Program-made: the position numbers and the translations under genes
NCBI RefSeq assembly: GCF_000695255.1
Contig: NZ_JMIB01000017.1
Location: forward strand, 113,746-177,745
Direction of reading: 5' to 3'
From: Photobacterium galatheae
Lineage (GTDB): Bacteria; Pseudomonadota; Gammaproteobacteria; Enterobacterales; Vibrionaceae
DNA length: 64,000 nucleotides
Notes under the pieces: model-generated
Seen by the model: only the letters and a program-made list of their open reading frames with translations
Databases searched by the model: none
Told to the model about the DNA's origin: nothing
Part shown: positions 1 through 8,600 of the stretch, one piece after another
How the letters are laid out: each line of letters starts with the position of its first letter
Position numbering within the stretch: position 1 is the first letter of the stretch

Positions 1-539
1 AGGTGAATGCCATGGAGGTCGCCATTGATGAGGCCTGTACCCGGATCATTGCCAAGCGACAGCCGACGGCCAGTGATTTACGTCTGGTGATTGCGATTAT
101 CAAAACTATCACGGATCTGGAGCGGATCGGCGATGTGGCAGAAAGCATTGCTAAAGTTGCGCTGGAAAACTTCACCAATAAGCAATACAACCTGCTGGTG
201 TCGCTGGAAGCGCTGGGTCAACATGCCGCCCGGATGCTGCATGAAGTGCTGGATGCTTTTGCACGGATGGATGTGAAAGCGGCGATTCGTGTGTATCAGG
301 AAGATGATCGGATTGATAGGGAATATGAAGCGATTATCCGTCAGTTGATGACTTATATGATGGAAGATCCGCGCTCAATTCCGAACGTGCTGCAGGTGAT
401 GTGGTCAGCTCGGTCGATCGAGCGGGTTGGGGATCGCTGCCAGAACATCTGTGAATACATTATCTATTTCGTGAAAGGGAAGGATATTCGCCATACCAGC
501 CCGCAGGAAATGGAAAATCTTCTCGACAGTCATCGTTGA
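1..539 (+). CDS. phoU: Phosphate signalling protein PhoU (3' part)
   Basis: C-terminal 178 residues of PhoU; the gene begins before the window and the reading frame runs through position 3. PhoU is a cytoplasmic helical-bundle protein that links the PstSCAB phosphate transporter to the PhoR/PhoB two-component system and keeps the Pho regulon off when phosphate is plentiful. The two PhoU metal-binding fingerprints are visible as ERIGD (near base 120) and ERVGD (near base 420). The sequence follows E. coli PhoU closely, for example AIDEAC and [10 protein letters not shown]. The gene ends with TGA at 537-539 and is followed by a convergent hairpin. The pst genes would be expected upstream. Confidence 0.95.
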   Translation, partial: VNAMEVAIDEACTRIIAKRQPTASDLRLVIAIIKTITDLERIGDVAESIAKVALENFTNKQYNLLVSLEALGQHAARMLHEVLDAFARMDVKAAIRVYQEDDRIDREYEAIIRQLMTYMMEDPRSIPNVLQVMWSARSIERVGDRCQNICEYIIYFVKGKDIRHTSPQEMENLLDSHR

Positions 540-541
540 AC

Positions 542-567
542 GACAGGGAGCCGGATGGTTCCCTGTC
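542..567. terminator. Hairpin between convergent phoU and ppk2
   Basis: An 11-base stem with one G-T pair (542-552 with 557-567) and a 4-base loop lies just after the phoU stop and before the stop of the convergent PPK2 gene. There is no long T-run, so it is a weak rho-independent terminator or an mRNA end-stabilising hairpin for either strand. Confidence 0.5.
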
Positions 568-587
568 TGTCTGATAAGCCCTGGAGA

Positions 588-1406
588 CTAGTCGCCATTT
601 TTATCAAAACGATCAGGCACAAAGGTCTGTTCATCCATCGGTGGACGAGAATATCCTTCCTGGTTGATCTCCGGTAGCACGATTTCAGGGTATTCGATGT
701 CTTCGTAAGGGATCTGGCTTAACAGGTGGGATATGCAGTTGATACGGGCTTTTTTCTTGTCGTCGCTGTCAATGACCCACCAGGGGCTCTGTTTGGTATC
801 GGTATGGGCAAACATCTTGTCTTTGGCAGCTGAATAATCTGCCCAGCGGGAACGGGACTCCAGATCCATTGGGCTGAACTTCCAGCGTTTAATTGGGGTG
901 TTGATTCGCTCCAGGAAGCGTTTTTCCTGCTCTTCGTCGGAAACGGAAAACCAGTACTTGATTAAGATGATGCCAGCGCGTTGCAGCATACGTTCGAATT
1001 CAGGGCAGGCCAGCAGAAACTCTTCGTACTCCTCACCGGTACAAAAGCCCATCACCTTTTCGACCCCGGCCCGGTTGTACCAACTCCGGTCGAACAGGAC
1101 GATTTCACCCGCCGCCGGAAGTTGCTCGACATACCGCTGGAAATACCATTGGGAGCGTTCTTTTTCGGTGGGTTTAGGTAAGGCGACCACTCGACATACA
1201 CGCGGGTTGAGCTTTTCAGTGATCCGCTTGATGGTGCCGCCTTTGCCTGCTGCATCCCGGCCTTCAAAAATCACGACAACGCGTAAGCCTTCCTGTTTCA
1301 CCCATTCCTGGCATTTCACCAGCTCGATTTGGAGTCGTTCCAGCTCGCTTTCATAGTCTTTTTTCTTGAGTTTGCTTTCAAATTGTTGATTAGACATATA
1401 ACGCAT
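588..1406 (-). CDS. ppk2: Polyphosphate kinase 2 family protein
   Basis: PPK2-family kinase, 272 residues from the chosen start. Such enzymes transfer phosphate between polyphosphate and nucleoside di- or monophosphates in the cytoplasm. Visible motifs are the Walker A-like GRDAAGKGG, the Walker B/lid segment LFDRSWYNRAGVE, and KRWKFSPMD, all typical of single-domain PPK2. Start: the frame is open to a TTG at 1430, but the ATG at 1406 has AGGA a few bases upstream; ATG 1397 is the alternative. It sits tail-to-tail with phoU, so a phosphate-storage role next to a phosphate-sensing gene makes sense. Substrate class (ADP, GDP or AMP) cannot be told from sequence alone. Confidence 0.9.
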   Translation of the reverse strand: MRYMSNQQFESKLKKKDYESELERLQIELVKCQEWVKQEGLRVVVIFEGRDAAGKGGTIKRITEKLNPRVCRVVALPKPTEKERSQWYFQRYVEQLPAAGEIVLFDRSWYNRAGVEKVMGFCTGEEYEEFLLACPEFERMLQRAGIILIKYWFSVSDEEQEKRFLERINTPIKRWKFSPMDLESRSRWADYSAAKDKMFAHTDTKQSPWWVIDSDDKKKARINCISHLLSQIPYEDIEYPEIVLPEINQEGYSRPPMDEQTFVPDRFDKNGD

Positions 1407-1496
1407 CACATTCCTGTTCGCTGACTTCAAGCTTAATCATAGCGTGTTTGATGCAACAGTTATGTGATCGATTGACTATGGTGGTTGTTTTGATGA

Positions 1497-1520
1497 CTCC
1501 GCTCCCGGTAGAGAGCGGAG
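1497..1520 (-). terminator. Hairpin downstream of cutC
   Basis: A perfect 8-base inverted repeat, CTCCGCTC with GAGCGGAG (1497-1504 and 1513-1520), lies just past the cutC stop on the minus strand. No T-run follows, so its terminator activity is uncertain. Confidence 0.5.
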
Positions 1521-1527
1521 AGGATGT

Positions 1528-2280
1528 TTAAGAACGGAGTGCACGCAGCACGGCTGCAATTTTCTCGCTGCTGGTCACCGGAATCGCAAAGTCATCCACG
1601 TCCTGACTGCCCATATGTGCTTCTGAAGCCACATGCATCATCTGGCTTGGCCTTGTGTGCTTGCCGGATAAATGCAGCTCTCTGACACCGGTACGAGACA
1701 GAATTTGTGCGGCGTTGTCGGCGGTGACACCGGCACCGGCCATAATGCTGAGACGGTTACCGCAGTAGCGAACCATGTCTGCCAAGGTATCCGCGCCTTC
1801 CAGGGCACTGGCCTTTAGTCCGGAAGTGAGTACGCGCTCACATCCGGCGCTCATCAGGATATCAAGCGCCTCATGGTAATCAGCACACTGATCAATGGCG
1901 CGATGGAAGGTGACGCCCAGTCCCTGCGCTGCTTGCATCAGTGCAGATAATTGAACTGTATCAATCTGACCATCCCGGGTCAGGACGCCAATCACCACGC
2001 CTTGCAACCCCGCCTGTTTGGCGGCGTGAATATCAGCCAGCATGATCTCCAGGTCTTCGTCGGAAAACAGAAAGTCGCCCTGACGGGGGCGGATCATGGC
2101 ATACACCGGAATCTTTGCAGTACGCGCAGCCTGACGCATGAAGCCGAGGCTCGGTGTGAGTCCGCCCAGCGAGAGTGACGAACACAGTTCAATGCGGGTG
2201 GCACCGCCTTGTTGCGCGGCATGAAGTGATTCGATGTTATCAATACAGACTTCAAGATGAGTCAGCGGGAATGAGGTCAT
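1528..2280 (-). CDS. cutC: CutC family protein
   Basis: TIM-barrel protein of the CutC family, 250 residues, cytoplasmic. The family was named for copper homeostasis in E. coli; its biochemical activity is not firmly established. Family landmarks are LEVCIDN at the N-terminus, GGATRIELC, GGLTPSLG, IRPRQGDF, VTFHRAID, RVLTSG and IMAGAGV. The frame is open to 2295, but the ATG at 2280 has AAAGG about 8 bases upstream and matches the family N-terminus, so I start there. Tail-end hairpin at 1497-1520. Transcribed away from the peroxiredoxin terminator, so probably its own unit. Confidence 0.93.
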   Translation of the reverse strand: MTSFPLTHLEVCIDNIESLHAAQQGGATRIELCSSLSLGGLTPSLGFMRQAARTAKIPVYAMIRPRQGDFLFSDEDLEIMLADIHAAKQAGLQGVVIGVLTRDGQIDTVQLSALMQAAQGLGVTFHRAIDQCADYHEALDILMSAGCERVLTSGLKASALEGADTLADMVRYCGNRLSIMAGAGVTADNAAQILSRTGVRELHLSGKHTRPSQMMHVASEAHMGSQDVDDFAIPVTSSEKIAAVLRALRS

Positions 2281-2369
2281 GAGACAGCCTTTCACAAGAA
2301 AACTTCGGCTGAGTGTAATCGGAGACCGTGCGGGTGTCGAAGGGCGGGATCAACAAGTGTTGAACCGGT

Positions 2370-2400
2370 AGAAAAATAAGCCCGGCACAAAGGCCGGGCT
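2370..2400 (-). terminator. Rho-independent terminator of the peroxiredoxin gene
   Basis: An 8-base GC-rich stem (2379-2386 with 2393-2400) is followed on the minus strand by a T-rich run (A-run on the plus strand at 2372-2376). It is 25 bases past the peroxiredoxin stop codon and ends that transcript before cutC. Confidence 0.85.
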
Positions 2401-2425
2401 GAGCAATTTTAGCGCAAGGCTGAGA

Positions 2426-3028
2426 TTACAGGTCTGCAGTGTGCTCAGACAGGTAAGCTGCAACGCCTTTAGGAGAAGCGTCCATACCCGCTTTACCTTC
2501 TTCCCATTGTGCTGGGCAAACTTCACCGTTCTTCTGGTGGAAGTTCAGAGCGTCAACCATACGCAGCATCTCGTCGATGTTACGGCCCAGTGGCAGGTCG
2601 TTCACAACTTGGTGACGAACAACACCTTCTTCGTCAATCAGGAAAGAACCACGGAAAGCAACGCCAGCTTCTGGGTGCTCAACGTCGTATGCTTTACAGA
2701 TTTCGTGCTTCACGTCAGCGATCAGAGGGTACTTCACCTGGCCGATACCGCCGTCTTCAACAGCAGTGTTACGCCATGCGTTGTGAGAGAACTGAGAATC
2801 GATCGATACACCGATAACTTCAACACCTTTCGCTTGGAAGTCAGCGAAACGCTTGTCGAAAGCAATCAGTTCAGAAGGACATACGAAAGTGAAGTCCAGT
2901 GGGTAGAAGAATACAACCGCTTTTTTACCTTCAGTGAACTGCTTGAAGTTGAAGTTTTCAACGATTTCACCGTTACCCAGAACTGCAGCAGCTGTGAAAT
3001 CTGGTGCTTGACGACCTACTAGTACCAT
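2426..3028 (-). CDS. Typical 2-Cys peroxiredoxin (AhpC/Prx1 family)
   Basis: Cytoplasmic thiol peroxidase of 200 residues that reduces hydrogen peroxide and organic hydroperoxides. The peroxidatic cysteine is C50 in FVCPSE and the resolving cysteine is C171 in GEVCPAQW, so it is a typical 2-Cys enzyme working as a dimer or decamer. No AhpF reductase lies beside it, so electrons probably come from thioredoxin or a distant AhpF. The start ATG at 3028 has AGGAG 8 bases upstream. It is divergent from an OxyR-type regulator at 3158, the usual arrangement of a regulator and its target. Often annotated ahpC or prxA; I leave the symbol blank. Confidence 0.95.
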   Translation of the reverse strand: MVLVGRQAPDFTAAAVLGNGEIVENFNFKQFTEGKKAVVFFYPLDFTFVCPSELIAFDKRFADFQAKGVEVIGVSIDSQFSHNAWRNTAVEDGGIGQVKYPLIADVKHEICKAYDVEHPEAGVAFRGSFLIDEEGVVRHQVVNDLPLGRNIDEMLRMVDALNFHQKNGEVCPAQWEEGKAGMDASPKGVAAYLSEHTADL

Positions 3029-3093
3029 GTTGGTGCTCCTAATATTGGAATGATTACCACCCCCAAAGGGCAGTTCCTGATAAAACAGGACAC

Positions 3094-3122
3094 ACTATAG
3101 CGAAAGTGCTACATTGAAAAAA
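3094..3122 (-). promoter_or_regulatory. Likely peroxiredoxin promoter in the divergent region
   Basis: On the minus strand a TATAGT hexamer (plus positions 3094-3099) lies 17 bases from a poor -35 (3117-3122, all T). A good -10 with a poor -35 is typical of activator-dependent promoters, which fits activation by the adjacent OxyR-type protein. The whole divergent spacer is only 129 bases. I could not define a convincing full OxyR site by eye. Confidence 0.45.
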
Positions 3123-3157
3123 GTGGAATAAATAGATTATTACAATCGAAAAATACG

Positions 3158-4054
3158 ATGAGTAAATTTCCCTCTCTAAAACAGCTCCATTATCTGGTGA
3201 CACTCTATGAAACCCGTCATTTTGGTGAAGCCGCCAAACTCTGTTTTGTCAGTCAGTCGACTTTAAGTTCCGGGATCCAGAACCTGGAAGATCTGATTGG
3301 CTGTCAGTTGATTGAACGGGATAACAAAGCCCTGGTCTTTACCGCGATCGGGGAAGAAGTGGTGGTCCGCAGCCGTGAACTGCTGGCACGCACGCAGGAT
3401 ATGATGGAGCTATCCAAAAGTGGTGACGATACCATGACAGGGCAGGTCAGGCTGGGATGTATTCCGACAATTGCCCCTTTCCTGCTGGGTGATCTGGTGC
3501 AGGCGGTCAACCGTCGTTATCCGCAACTCCACCTTTTATTACGGGAAGACACCACGGATAATTTGCTCAGCGCTTTGCGAAATGGTGATATGGATGTTCT
3601 GATTCTGGCGCTGCCGGTTGAGATCAGTGGCATGCATAGTCAGGTTGTCGGGCGAGACCCGTTTAAGATGGTGCTGAGCAAAACGCAAGCGGGTCAGGTC
3701 AGGGTTCCTTTGCGATATGCAGATTTACCCGATGAATCCGTTTTTTTACTGGAGAAAGAGCATTGCCTGACCGGCCATGCCGTCTCGGCTTGTCAGCTAG
3801 ACAGCAAAGAAAAGATCAACCCCTTTACAGCCACCAGCCTGCATACCCTGGTGCAGATGGTGTCAAACGGCTTAGGCTCGACATTCATTCCCCAAATGGC
3901 GATTAAGCATGGTTTGGTGGATAACCCGGATCTGGTGATCCTGGACCCGCCCGGCCAAGCGGCATTTCGGGAAATTGGTCTGGTCTGGCGGCCAACCTCA
4001 AGTCGAACTTCCACATTTCAGAGTCTCGCTGACATAGTCGCAGACCTGCTTTAA
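3158..4054 (+). CDS. oxyR: OxyR-type LysR family regulator
   Basis: LysR-family transcriptional regulator, 298 residues. The N-terminal winged helix-turn-helix (about residues 5-63, with FGEAAKLCFVSQSTLSSGI) precedes a periplasmic-binding-like effector domain. The two redox cysteines of OxyR are conserved: C203 in EHCLTGH and C212, nine residues apart as in E. coli C199/C208, so peroxide sensing by a reversible disulfide is likely. RLGCIPTIAPFLL also matches the OxyR family. Divergent from the peroxiredoxin gene. No clear ribosome binding site precedes the ATG. The sequence is fairly diverged from E. coli OxyR, so an OxyR paralogue is possible. Confidence 0.85.
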   Translation: MSKFPSLKQLHYLVTLYETRHFGEAAKLCFVSQSTLSSGIQNLEDLIGCQLIERDNKALVFTAIGEEVVVRSRELLARTQDMMELSKSGDDTMTGQVRLGCIPTIAPFLLGDLVQAVNRRYPQLHLLLREDTTDNLLSALRNGDMDVLILALPVEISGMHSQVVGRDPFKMVLSKTQAGQVRVPLRYADLPDESVFLLEKEHCLTGHAVSACQLDSKEKINPFTATSLHTLVQMVSNGLGSTFIPQMAIKHGLVDNPDLVILDPPGQAAFREIGLVWRPTSSRTSTFQSLADIVADLL

Positions 4055-4668
4055 TCGCATTCAGGATGCTCGGCAGAGATAATTTTATTTTTTGGTGGAA
4101 TATTCTGCCGATCTTAAGCTCCTGTGAATCTTTATTCTGTTCCGTGTTTTTCACAAGTCTTTCATTTTGTAGGTTTTTTTTGTTTCGTTCAAAAAAACAA
4201 TTCTGTTTTTCGCGGCTTCAATCATCCCCAGGCTGTATGACTCTCTGAAATCTCGACTATAAATGTATTTAGATTGAGTGGTTTGCGACCACTCGATACT
4301 TTTCATATTGTTTAAAACGTATTTTTCACCGCTGTTACTATTGTGTAAATATGTAATTAAATTACGTAATCAACAACACTTCAGCGCATTAAATGAAAAG
4401 ATCTGGAAAAACCAAAAATATCGCTCAGAGCTGTTTTAATTTAGTGTTTTGAGTAATGACTCTATTTTCAGTATATGGTTGATTTTTATCAATTATTTGT
4501 GTTTTGTTGGCCTTTGTGGTTTTTGTGAGGGTTTGCCATTTCTGATTTATTCAGGCAACGTATAGACCATGTTTCAGCCAAAGGTGGTCTAAGATAAAAA
4601 TCAGCCACTCGATTTGTGGGTGGTTATTTAGTTACATTTGGCTGTTTGGAAGGAAGTGGGGAGTTTAC
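4055..4668. other. 614-base AT-rich intergenic region before aceB
   Basis: No convincing gene. A CGGCAGA/TCTGCCG repeat with a long loop (4071-4110) may end the oxyR-type transcript. A hairpin at 4273-4297 (GAGTGGT/ACCACTC, extendable to 10 pairs, 5-base loop) is followed by CTTTTCATATT. Near aceB two further hairpins occur: AGACCA/TGGTCT (4564-4590) and AGCCAC/GTGGTT (4603-4625). The region therefore probably carries the aceB promoter and a structured leader. The strong GGGGAG ribosome binding site for aceB is at 4658-4663. Confidence 0.6.
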
Positions 4669-6273
4669 ATGGATATGGAAAATCAACACCAGTTTGGTCA
4701 ACTGACGCTGACGGCATTTTCAGAAGCACAACACGATATTCTGAGTGAGGAAGCCGTGGCTTTTGTGGAAAAACTGGTGACCCGATTTGCTGCCCGTGTG
4801 CCAGAACTGTTGGCGACACGAGAAGCGCGTCAGCAGGCGATTGATGGTGGAAAACTGCCCGATTTTCTGCCGGAGACCCAAGCGATTCGTGACGGTGACT
4901 GGACTATTCAGAATATTCCGGCTGATTTGCAGGATCGCCGGGTGGAAATTACCGGTCCGGTTGAGCGCAAAATGGTGATCAATGCCCTGAATGCAAATGT
5001 CAAAGTGTTTATGGCTGACTTTGAAGATTCATTTGCGCCGGCCTGGCCTGCGGTCATTGATGGGCAGCGTAATCTGCGCGATGCGGTGAACCGTACGATT
5101 TCATATACACAGCCTGAAACCGGGAAGGTGTATGCGCTCAAGGACGATCCCGCGGTTCTGATTTGCCGGGTACGTGGCTTGCACTTGCCGGAAAAACATG
5201 TGTTGTGGCAGGGCAATCCGATCCCGGGAGCATTGCTTGATTTTGGTCTGTACTTCTTTCACAACCATCAGCAATTGCTGGCGAGCGGCAGTGGCCCGTA
5301 CTTTTACATTCCTAAACTCCAGGCGTATCAGGAAGCAGCATGGTGGAGCGATGTCTTCAGCTTTGCGGAAGATGAACTGGGCTTGTCTCGTGGCACCGTG
5401 AAAGCGACGGTGTTGATTGAGACCCTGCCTGCAGTCTTCGAAATGCATGAAATTCTCTACAGCCTGAAAGAACATATTGTGGGGCTGAACTGTGGCCGTT
5501 GGGATTACATCTTCAGTTACATCAAGACGTTGAGAAATCATCCGGATCGGATTCTGCCAGACCGTCAGGTCGTGACGATGGACAAGCCGTTTCTCAATGC
5601 TTATTCGCGCTTGCTGGTGAAAACCTGTCATCGCCGTGGCGCGTTTGCCATGGGAGGTATGGCCGCTTTCATTCCATCGAAAGATCCGGAGCAAAATGCC
5701 TGGGTGCTGAACAAGATTCAGACTGACAAAGCGCTGGAAGCGCAAAACGGTCATGACGGCACCTGGGTGGCGCATCCGGGACTGGCCGATACCGCCCGTG
5801 CTGTCTTTGATGAATGCCTTGGGACACGTCAGAACCAGCTGGATGTGACCCGGGACAGCGATGCACCAATGACGGCTGCTGAGCTGTTGGCGCCTTGCGA
5901 AGGTGAGCGGACCGAAGACGGTATGCGCCACAACATTCGTGTGGCTGTGCAATACATCGAAGCCTGGATTTCCGGCAACGGCTGTGTCCCGATTTACGGC
6001 CTGATGGAAGATGCGGCGACGGCGGAAATCTCCCGAGCATCCATCTGGCAGTGGATCAAACATGGCAAGACACTGAGCAATGGTCAGGTTGTCACGAACG
6101 CATTGTTTGAGCAGATGCTGGCGGAAGAGATGCAGGTACTGGCGCAGGAAGTCGGGACTGAGCGTTTCGGGCAAGGGCGATATCAGGAAGCGGCTGCCAT
6201 GATGGCCCGGTTAACGACCAGTGAAGAACTGGTGACCTTCCTGACGCTGCCCGGTTACGAATACCTCGAATAG
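4669..6273 (+). CDS. aceB: Malate synthase A
   Basis: Condenses glyoxylate and acetyl-CoA to malate, the second step of the glyoxylate shunt, in the cytoplasm. 534 residues, the usual length for the A isoform (the G isoform is about 720). Family stretches visible include VFMADFEDS, CRVRGLHLPEKH, IPKLQ, LNCGRWDYI, and AFAMGGMAAFIP. The start ATG at 4669 has GGGGAG 5 bases upstream; a second ATG two codons later is less well spaced. It is followed after 171 bases by aceA in the same orientation. No aceK (isocitrate dehydrogenase kinase/phosphatase) is present beside the pair, unlike the E. coli aceBAK operon. Confidence 0.97.
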   Translation: MDMENQHQFGQLTLTAFSEAQHDILSEEAVAFVEKLVTRFAARVPELLATREARQQAIDGGKLPDFLPETQAIRDGDWTIQNIPADLQDRRVEITGPVERKMVINALNANVKVFMADFEDSFAPAWPAVIDGQRNLRDAVNRTISYTQPETGKVYALKDDPAVLICRVRGLHLPEKHVLWQGNPIPGALLDFGLYFFHNHQQLLASGSGPYFYIPKLQAYQEAAWWSDVFSFAEDELGLSRGTVKATVLIETLPAVFEMHEILYSLKEHIVGLNCGRWDYIFSYIKTLRNHPDRILPDRQVVTMDKPFLNAYSRLLVKTCHRRGAFAMGGMAAFIPSKDPEQNAWVLNKIQTDKALEAQNGHDGTWVAHPGLADTARAVFDECLGTRQNQLDVTRDSDAPMTAAELLAPCEGERTEDGMRHNIRVAVQYIEAWISGNGCVPIYGLMEDAATAEISRASIWQWIKHGKTLSNGQVVTNALFEQMLAEEMQVLAQEVGTERFGQGRYQEAAAMMARLTTSEELVTFLTLPGYEYLE

Positions 6274-6334
6274 CAGGGGTGTACGAAACAAGGTAACCCA
6301 AGGAATACACAACAAAAAGCACGGTGTGCAATGG

Positions 6335-6361
6335 CCTCTGTCCGGTTTGTCCGGACAGGGG
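6335..6361 (+). repeat. Strong hairpin between aceB and aceA
   Basis: CCTCTGTCCGG (6335-6345) pairs with CCGGACAGGGG (6351-6361) around a 5-base loop, giving 11 pairs including one G-T. There is no T-run after it, so it looks like an intercistronic mRNA-stabilising or processing hairpin rather than a terminator. Confidence 0.65.
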
Positions 6362-6444
6362 AAGCCCAAGAAAACCCATTGAAAACTCAACCGCAGAACC
6401 TCCAGATTTTGCGAACTATCGTCACATAATACGAGGGATTTATT

Positions 6445-7752
6445 ATGACTCTGACTCGCCAGCAACAGATTGAAGCCATTGAAAAGGACTGGGCTGAGAA
6501 TCCACGTTGGAAAAACGTGAAGCGTACTTATACAGCGGAGGATGTGGTGAACCTGCGCGGCTCGGTCGTCCCGGCGAACACACTGGCGCAGCGTGGTGCA
6601 GACAAGCTGTGGGATTTGGTGAACGGCTCGGCGAAGAAAGGCTATGTTAACTGCCTTGGAGCGTTGACAGGGGGCCAGGCGGTCCAACAGGCGAAAGCTG
6701 GTATCGAAGCGATTTATCTGTCTGGCTGGCAGGTCGCGGCGGATAACAATACGGCGTCGTCGATGTATCCGGATCAATCTCTGTATCCGGTGGACTCTGT
6801 GCCTGCCGTTGTGAAGCGGATTAATAACTCTTTCCGACGCGCAGATCAGATCCAGTGGGCAAACGGCAAGAGTCCTGAAGAGGGTGGCATTGACTACTTC
6901 CTGCCAATTGTTGCCGACGCGGAAGCGGGTTTTGGGGGCGTGCTGAATGCTTATGAGCTGATGCGCAGCATGATTGATGCGGGCGCAGCCGGTGTTCACT
7001 TTGAAGACCAGCTGGCCTCGGTGAAAAAATGTGGTCACATGGGCGGTAAAGTGCTTGTTCCGACTCAGGAAGCGGTACAAAAACTGGTTGCGGCCCGACT
7101 GGCAGCGGACGTTGCGGGAACCACAACGCTGGTGATTGCCCGGACCGATGCGAACGCAGCTGATCTGCTGACCTCTGATTGTGACCCATACGATGCCGAT
7201 TTCATCACGGGTGATCGGACAGCAGAAGGTTTTTACCGTGTACGTGCCGGGATTGATCAGGCGATTGCCCGCGGTCTGGCCTACGCTCCATATGCTGACC
7301 TGATTTGGTGTGAAACCGCAACACCTTGTCTGGAAGAAGCGCGTCAGTTTGCTGAAGCAATTCATGCGAAATATCCGGATCAGCTACTGGCTTACAACTG
7401 CTCGCCTTCTTTCAACTGGGAAAAGAATCTGGATGCTGAGACCATTGCCAAGTTCCAGCAGGAACTGTCGGACATGGGCTATAAGTACCAGTTCATTACA
7501 CTGGCGGGTATCCACAACATGTGGTTCAACATGTTTGAACTGGCCCACGCTTACGCGCAGGGCGAGGGGATGCGTCATTATGTCGAGAAAGTTCAGCGTC
7601 CTGAATTTGCTGCGGCCGAGAAGGGTTATACCTTTGTGGCTCACCAGCAGGAAGTGGGAACCGGCTATTTTGACAAGATGACCAACGTGATTCAGGGCGG
7701 AAACTCTTCGGTGACCGCACTGACCGGCTCGACCGAGGAAGATCAGTTCTGA
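6445..7752 (+). CDS. aceA: Isocitrate lyase
   Basis: Cleaves isocitrate to glyoxylate and succinate, the first committed step of the glyoxylate shunt. 435 residues, matching the E. coli-type enzyme. The catalytic cysteine motif KKCGHMGGK is present (bases about 7024-7050), as are [10 protein letters not shown] and the C-terminal YFDKM. Preceded by a CGAGGGA ribosome binding site. It lies 171 bases after aceB and is probably co-transcribed with it, with the hairpin at 6335-6361 in between. The transcript likely ends at the terminator near 7917-7942. Confidence 0.97.
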   Translation: MTLTRQQQIEAIEKDWAENPRWKNVKRTYTAEDVVNLRGSVVPANTLAQRGADKLWDLVNGSAKKGYVNCLGALTGGQAVQQAKAGIEAIYLSGWQVAADNNTASSMYPDQSLYPVDSVPAVVKRINNSFRRADQIQWANGKSPEEGGIDYFLPIVADAEAGFGGVLNAYELMRSMIDAGAAGVHFEDQLASVKKCGHMGGKVLVPTQEAVQKLVAARLAADVAGTTTLVIARTDANAADLLTSDCDPYDADFITGDRTAEGFYRVRAGIDQAIARGLAYAPYADLIWCETATPCLEEARQFAEAIHAKYPDQLLAYNCSPSFNWEKNLDAETIAKFQQELSDMGYKYQFITLAGIHNMWFNMFELAHAYAQGEGMRHYVEKVQRPEFAAAEKGYTFVAHQQEVGTGYFDKMTNVIQGGNSSVTALTGSTEEDQF

Positions 7753-7859
7753 GTCCAGTTCTGAGCAGACTGATCGGATTGACCGAGCAATCTATCCTAG
7801 TTAGTCCATTTCGCAGCGGTTGCCTGCAAAGGTATTGCGATTCGCGTTATCTTCACATC

Positions 7860-7879
7860 GGGGCTGGTCACGCAGCCCC
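7860..7879 (+). ncRNA. Hairpin in the aceA 3' region, possible small RNA
   Basis: GGGGCTG pairs with CAGCCCC around a 6-base loop, about 110 bases past the aceA stop and 40 bases before the aceA terminator hairpin. The two hairpins with the intervening 40 bases could form the 3' end of a small RNA released from the aceA message. This is inference only. Confidence 0.3.
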
Positions 7880-7916
7880 GGCAAGGTAGCCTTTTAACTT
7901 TGAATTTGTTATCGCC

Positions 7917-7942
7917 TTGGGAGCCTCTGGCTCCCCTTTTTC
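7917..7942 (+). terminator. Rho-independent terminator of aceBA
   Basis: GGGAGCC (7919-7925) pairs with GGCTCCC (7929-7935) around a 3-base loop, followed by CTTTTTCTTT. It lies between the aceA stop and the convergent acpH gene. Confidence 0.9.
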
Positions 7943-7978
7943 TTTCAAGGCAAGCGATGTCAGCATTGTTCTCTCTTC

Positions 7979-8599
7979 TTACACCTGAGTGTGTCCCTGC
8001 TGGATGAGTGAATCCCGGCTTTCCAGCCAATAGGCTTTCGATGCTTGCATCAGTCGCGGATAGAGAATGAAGAAACTCTGTTCCAGTGCCTGATAATGTG
8101 CGGCCAGAAAGGGCGGACATTCTGTCAAGGCATGCAGTTTTGGCCGTCTGATGGCCATTCGTGCCAGCGCATGGTGGATGGCCGATTCCTGCTGATATTG
8201 CAACAACCATTCCTGTGTCCACATGCGACGGGTCATCTGTTGATAGGTCTCCGGCTCGGGTTCCTGAAATTGCTCGATCTCATGCCGGGCCTGTTGAACA
8301 AACTGTGCCAAGGGTAAGTCGTGAAAGGCCGTCCAGTGGCGGGCCAGATAATGATCCCAAATCATATCCAGTGCAATGCCGCTGACCCGCCGAATCGTGG
8401 GCGGAAATTGTTGCCGCCAGGCTCTGATTTCGGGCTGACTGTCGATGTAGCTGTCAACAAAGCGATGCAGTTTGATCCCCGCAGCAACATCTGGTGTATA
8501 GAAACGGTAAGGATCCCCCCGAACAAAGTCGGCCAGAAGATTTCCTGTGAGATTGCTTTGGCAGTGGTCTGCCAGGTGGAGGTGTGCAAGAAAATTCAT
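7979..8599 (-). CDS. acpH: Acyl carrier protein phosphodiesterase
   Basis: Removes the 4'-phosphopantetheine arm from holo-ACP. 206 residues from the chosen ATG at 8599 (E. coli AcpH is about 193). Family signature at the start, MNFLAHLHLAD, then GNLLADFVRGD, GIKLHRFVDSY and DMIWDHYLARHW. The open frame continues upstream to 8767 through a Thr/Asn-rich stretch encoded by eight hexanucleotide repeats, which directly abut the ATG and leave no visible ribosome binding site. I choose 8599 because family homology begins there. Whether the repeat is translated, or serves as leader, is open. Confidence 0.88.
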   Translation of the reverse strand: MNFLAHLHLADHCQSNLTGNLLADFVRGDPYRFYTPDVAAGIKLHRFVDSYIDSQPEIRAWRQQFPPTIRRVSGIALDMIWDHYLARHWTAFHDLPLAQFVQQARHEIEQFQEPEPETYQQMTRRMWTQEWLLQYQQESAIHHALARMAIRRPKLHALTECPPFLAAHYQALEQSFFILYPRLMQASKAYWLESRDSLIQQGHTQV

Positions 8600-8600
8600 C

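Noticed and set aside
4066..4248. 60-codon frame in the aceB upstream region
   Set aside because: Phe/Ser-rich, no ribosome binding site, and composition follows the AT-rich background.
5101..6174. 357-codon open frame antisense to aceB
   Set aside because: Shadow of aceB; composition does not resemble a real protein.
6211..7365. 384-codon open frame antisense to aceA and the end of aceB
   Set aside because: Entirely opposite well-recognised genes and without recognisable protein features.
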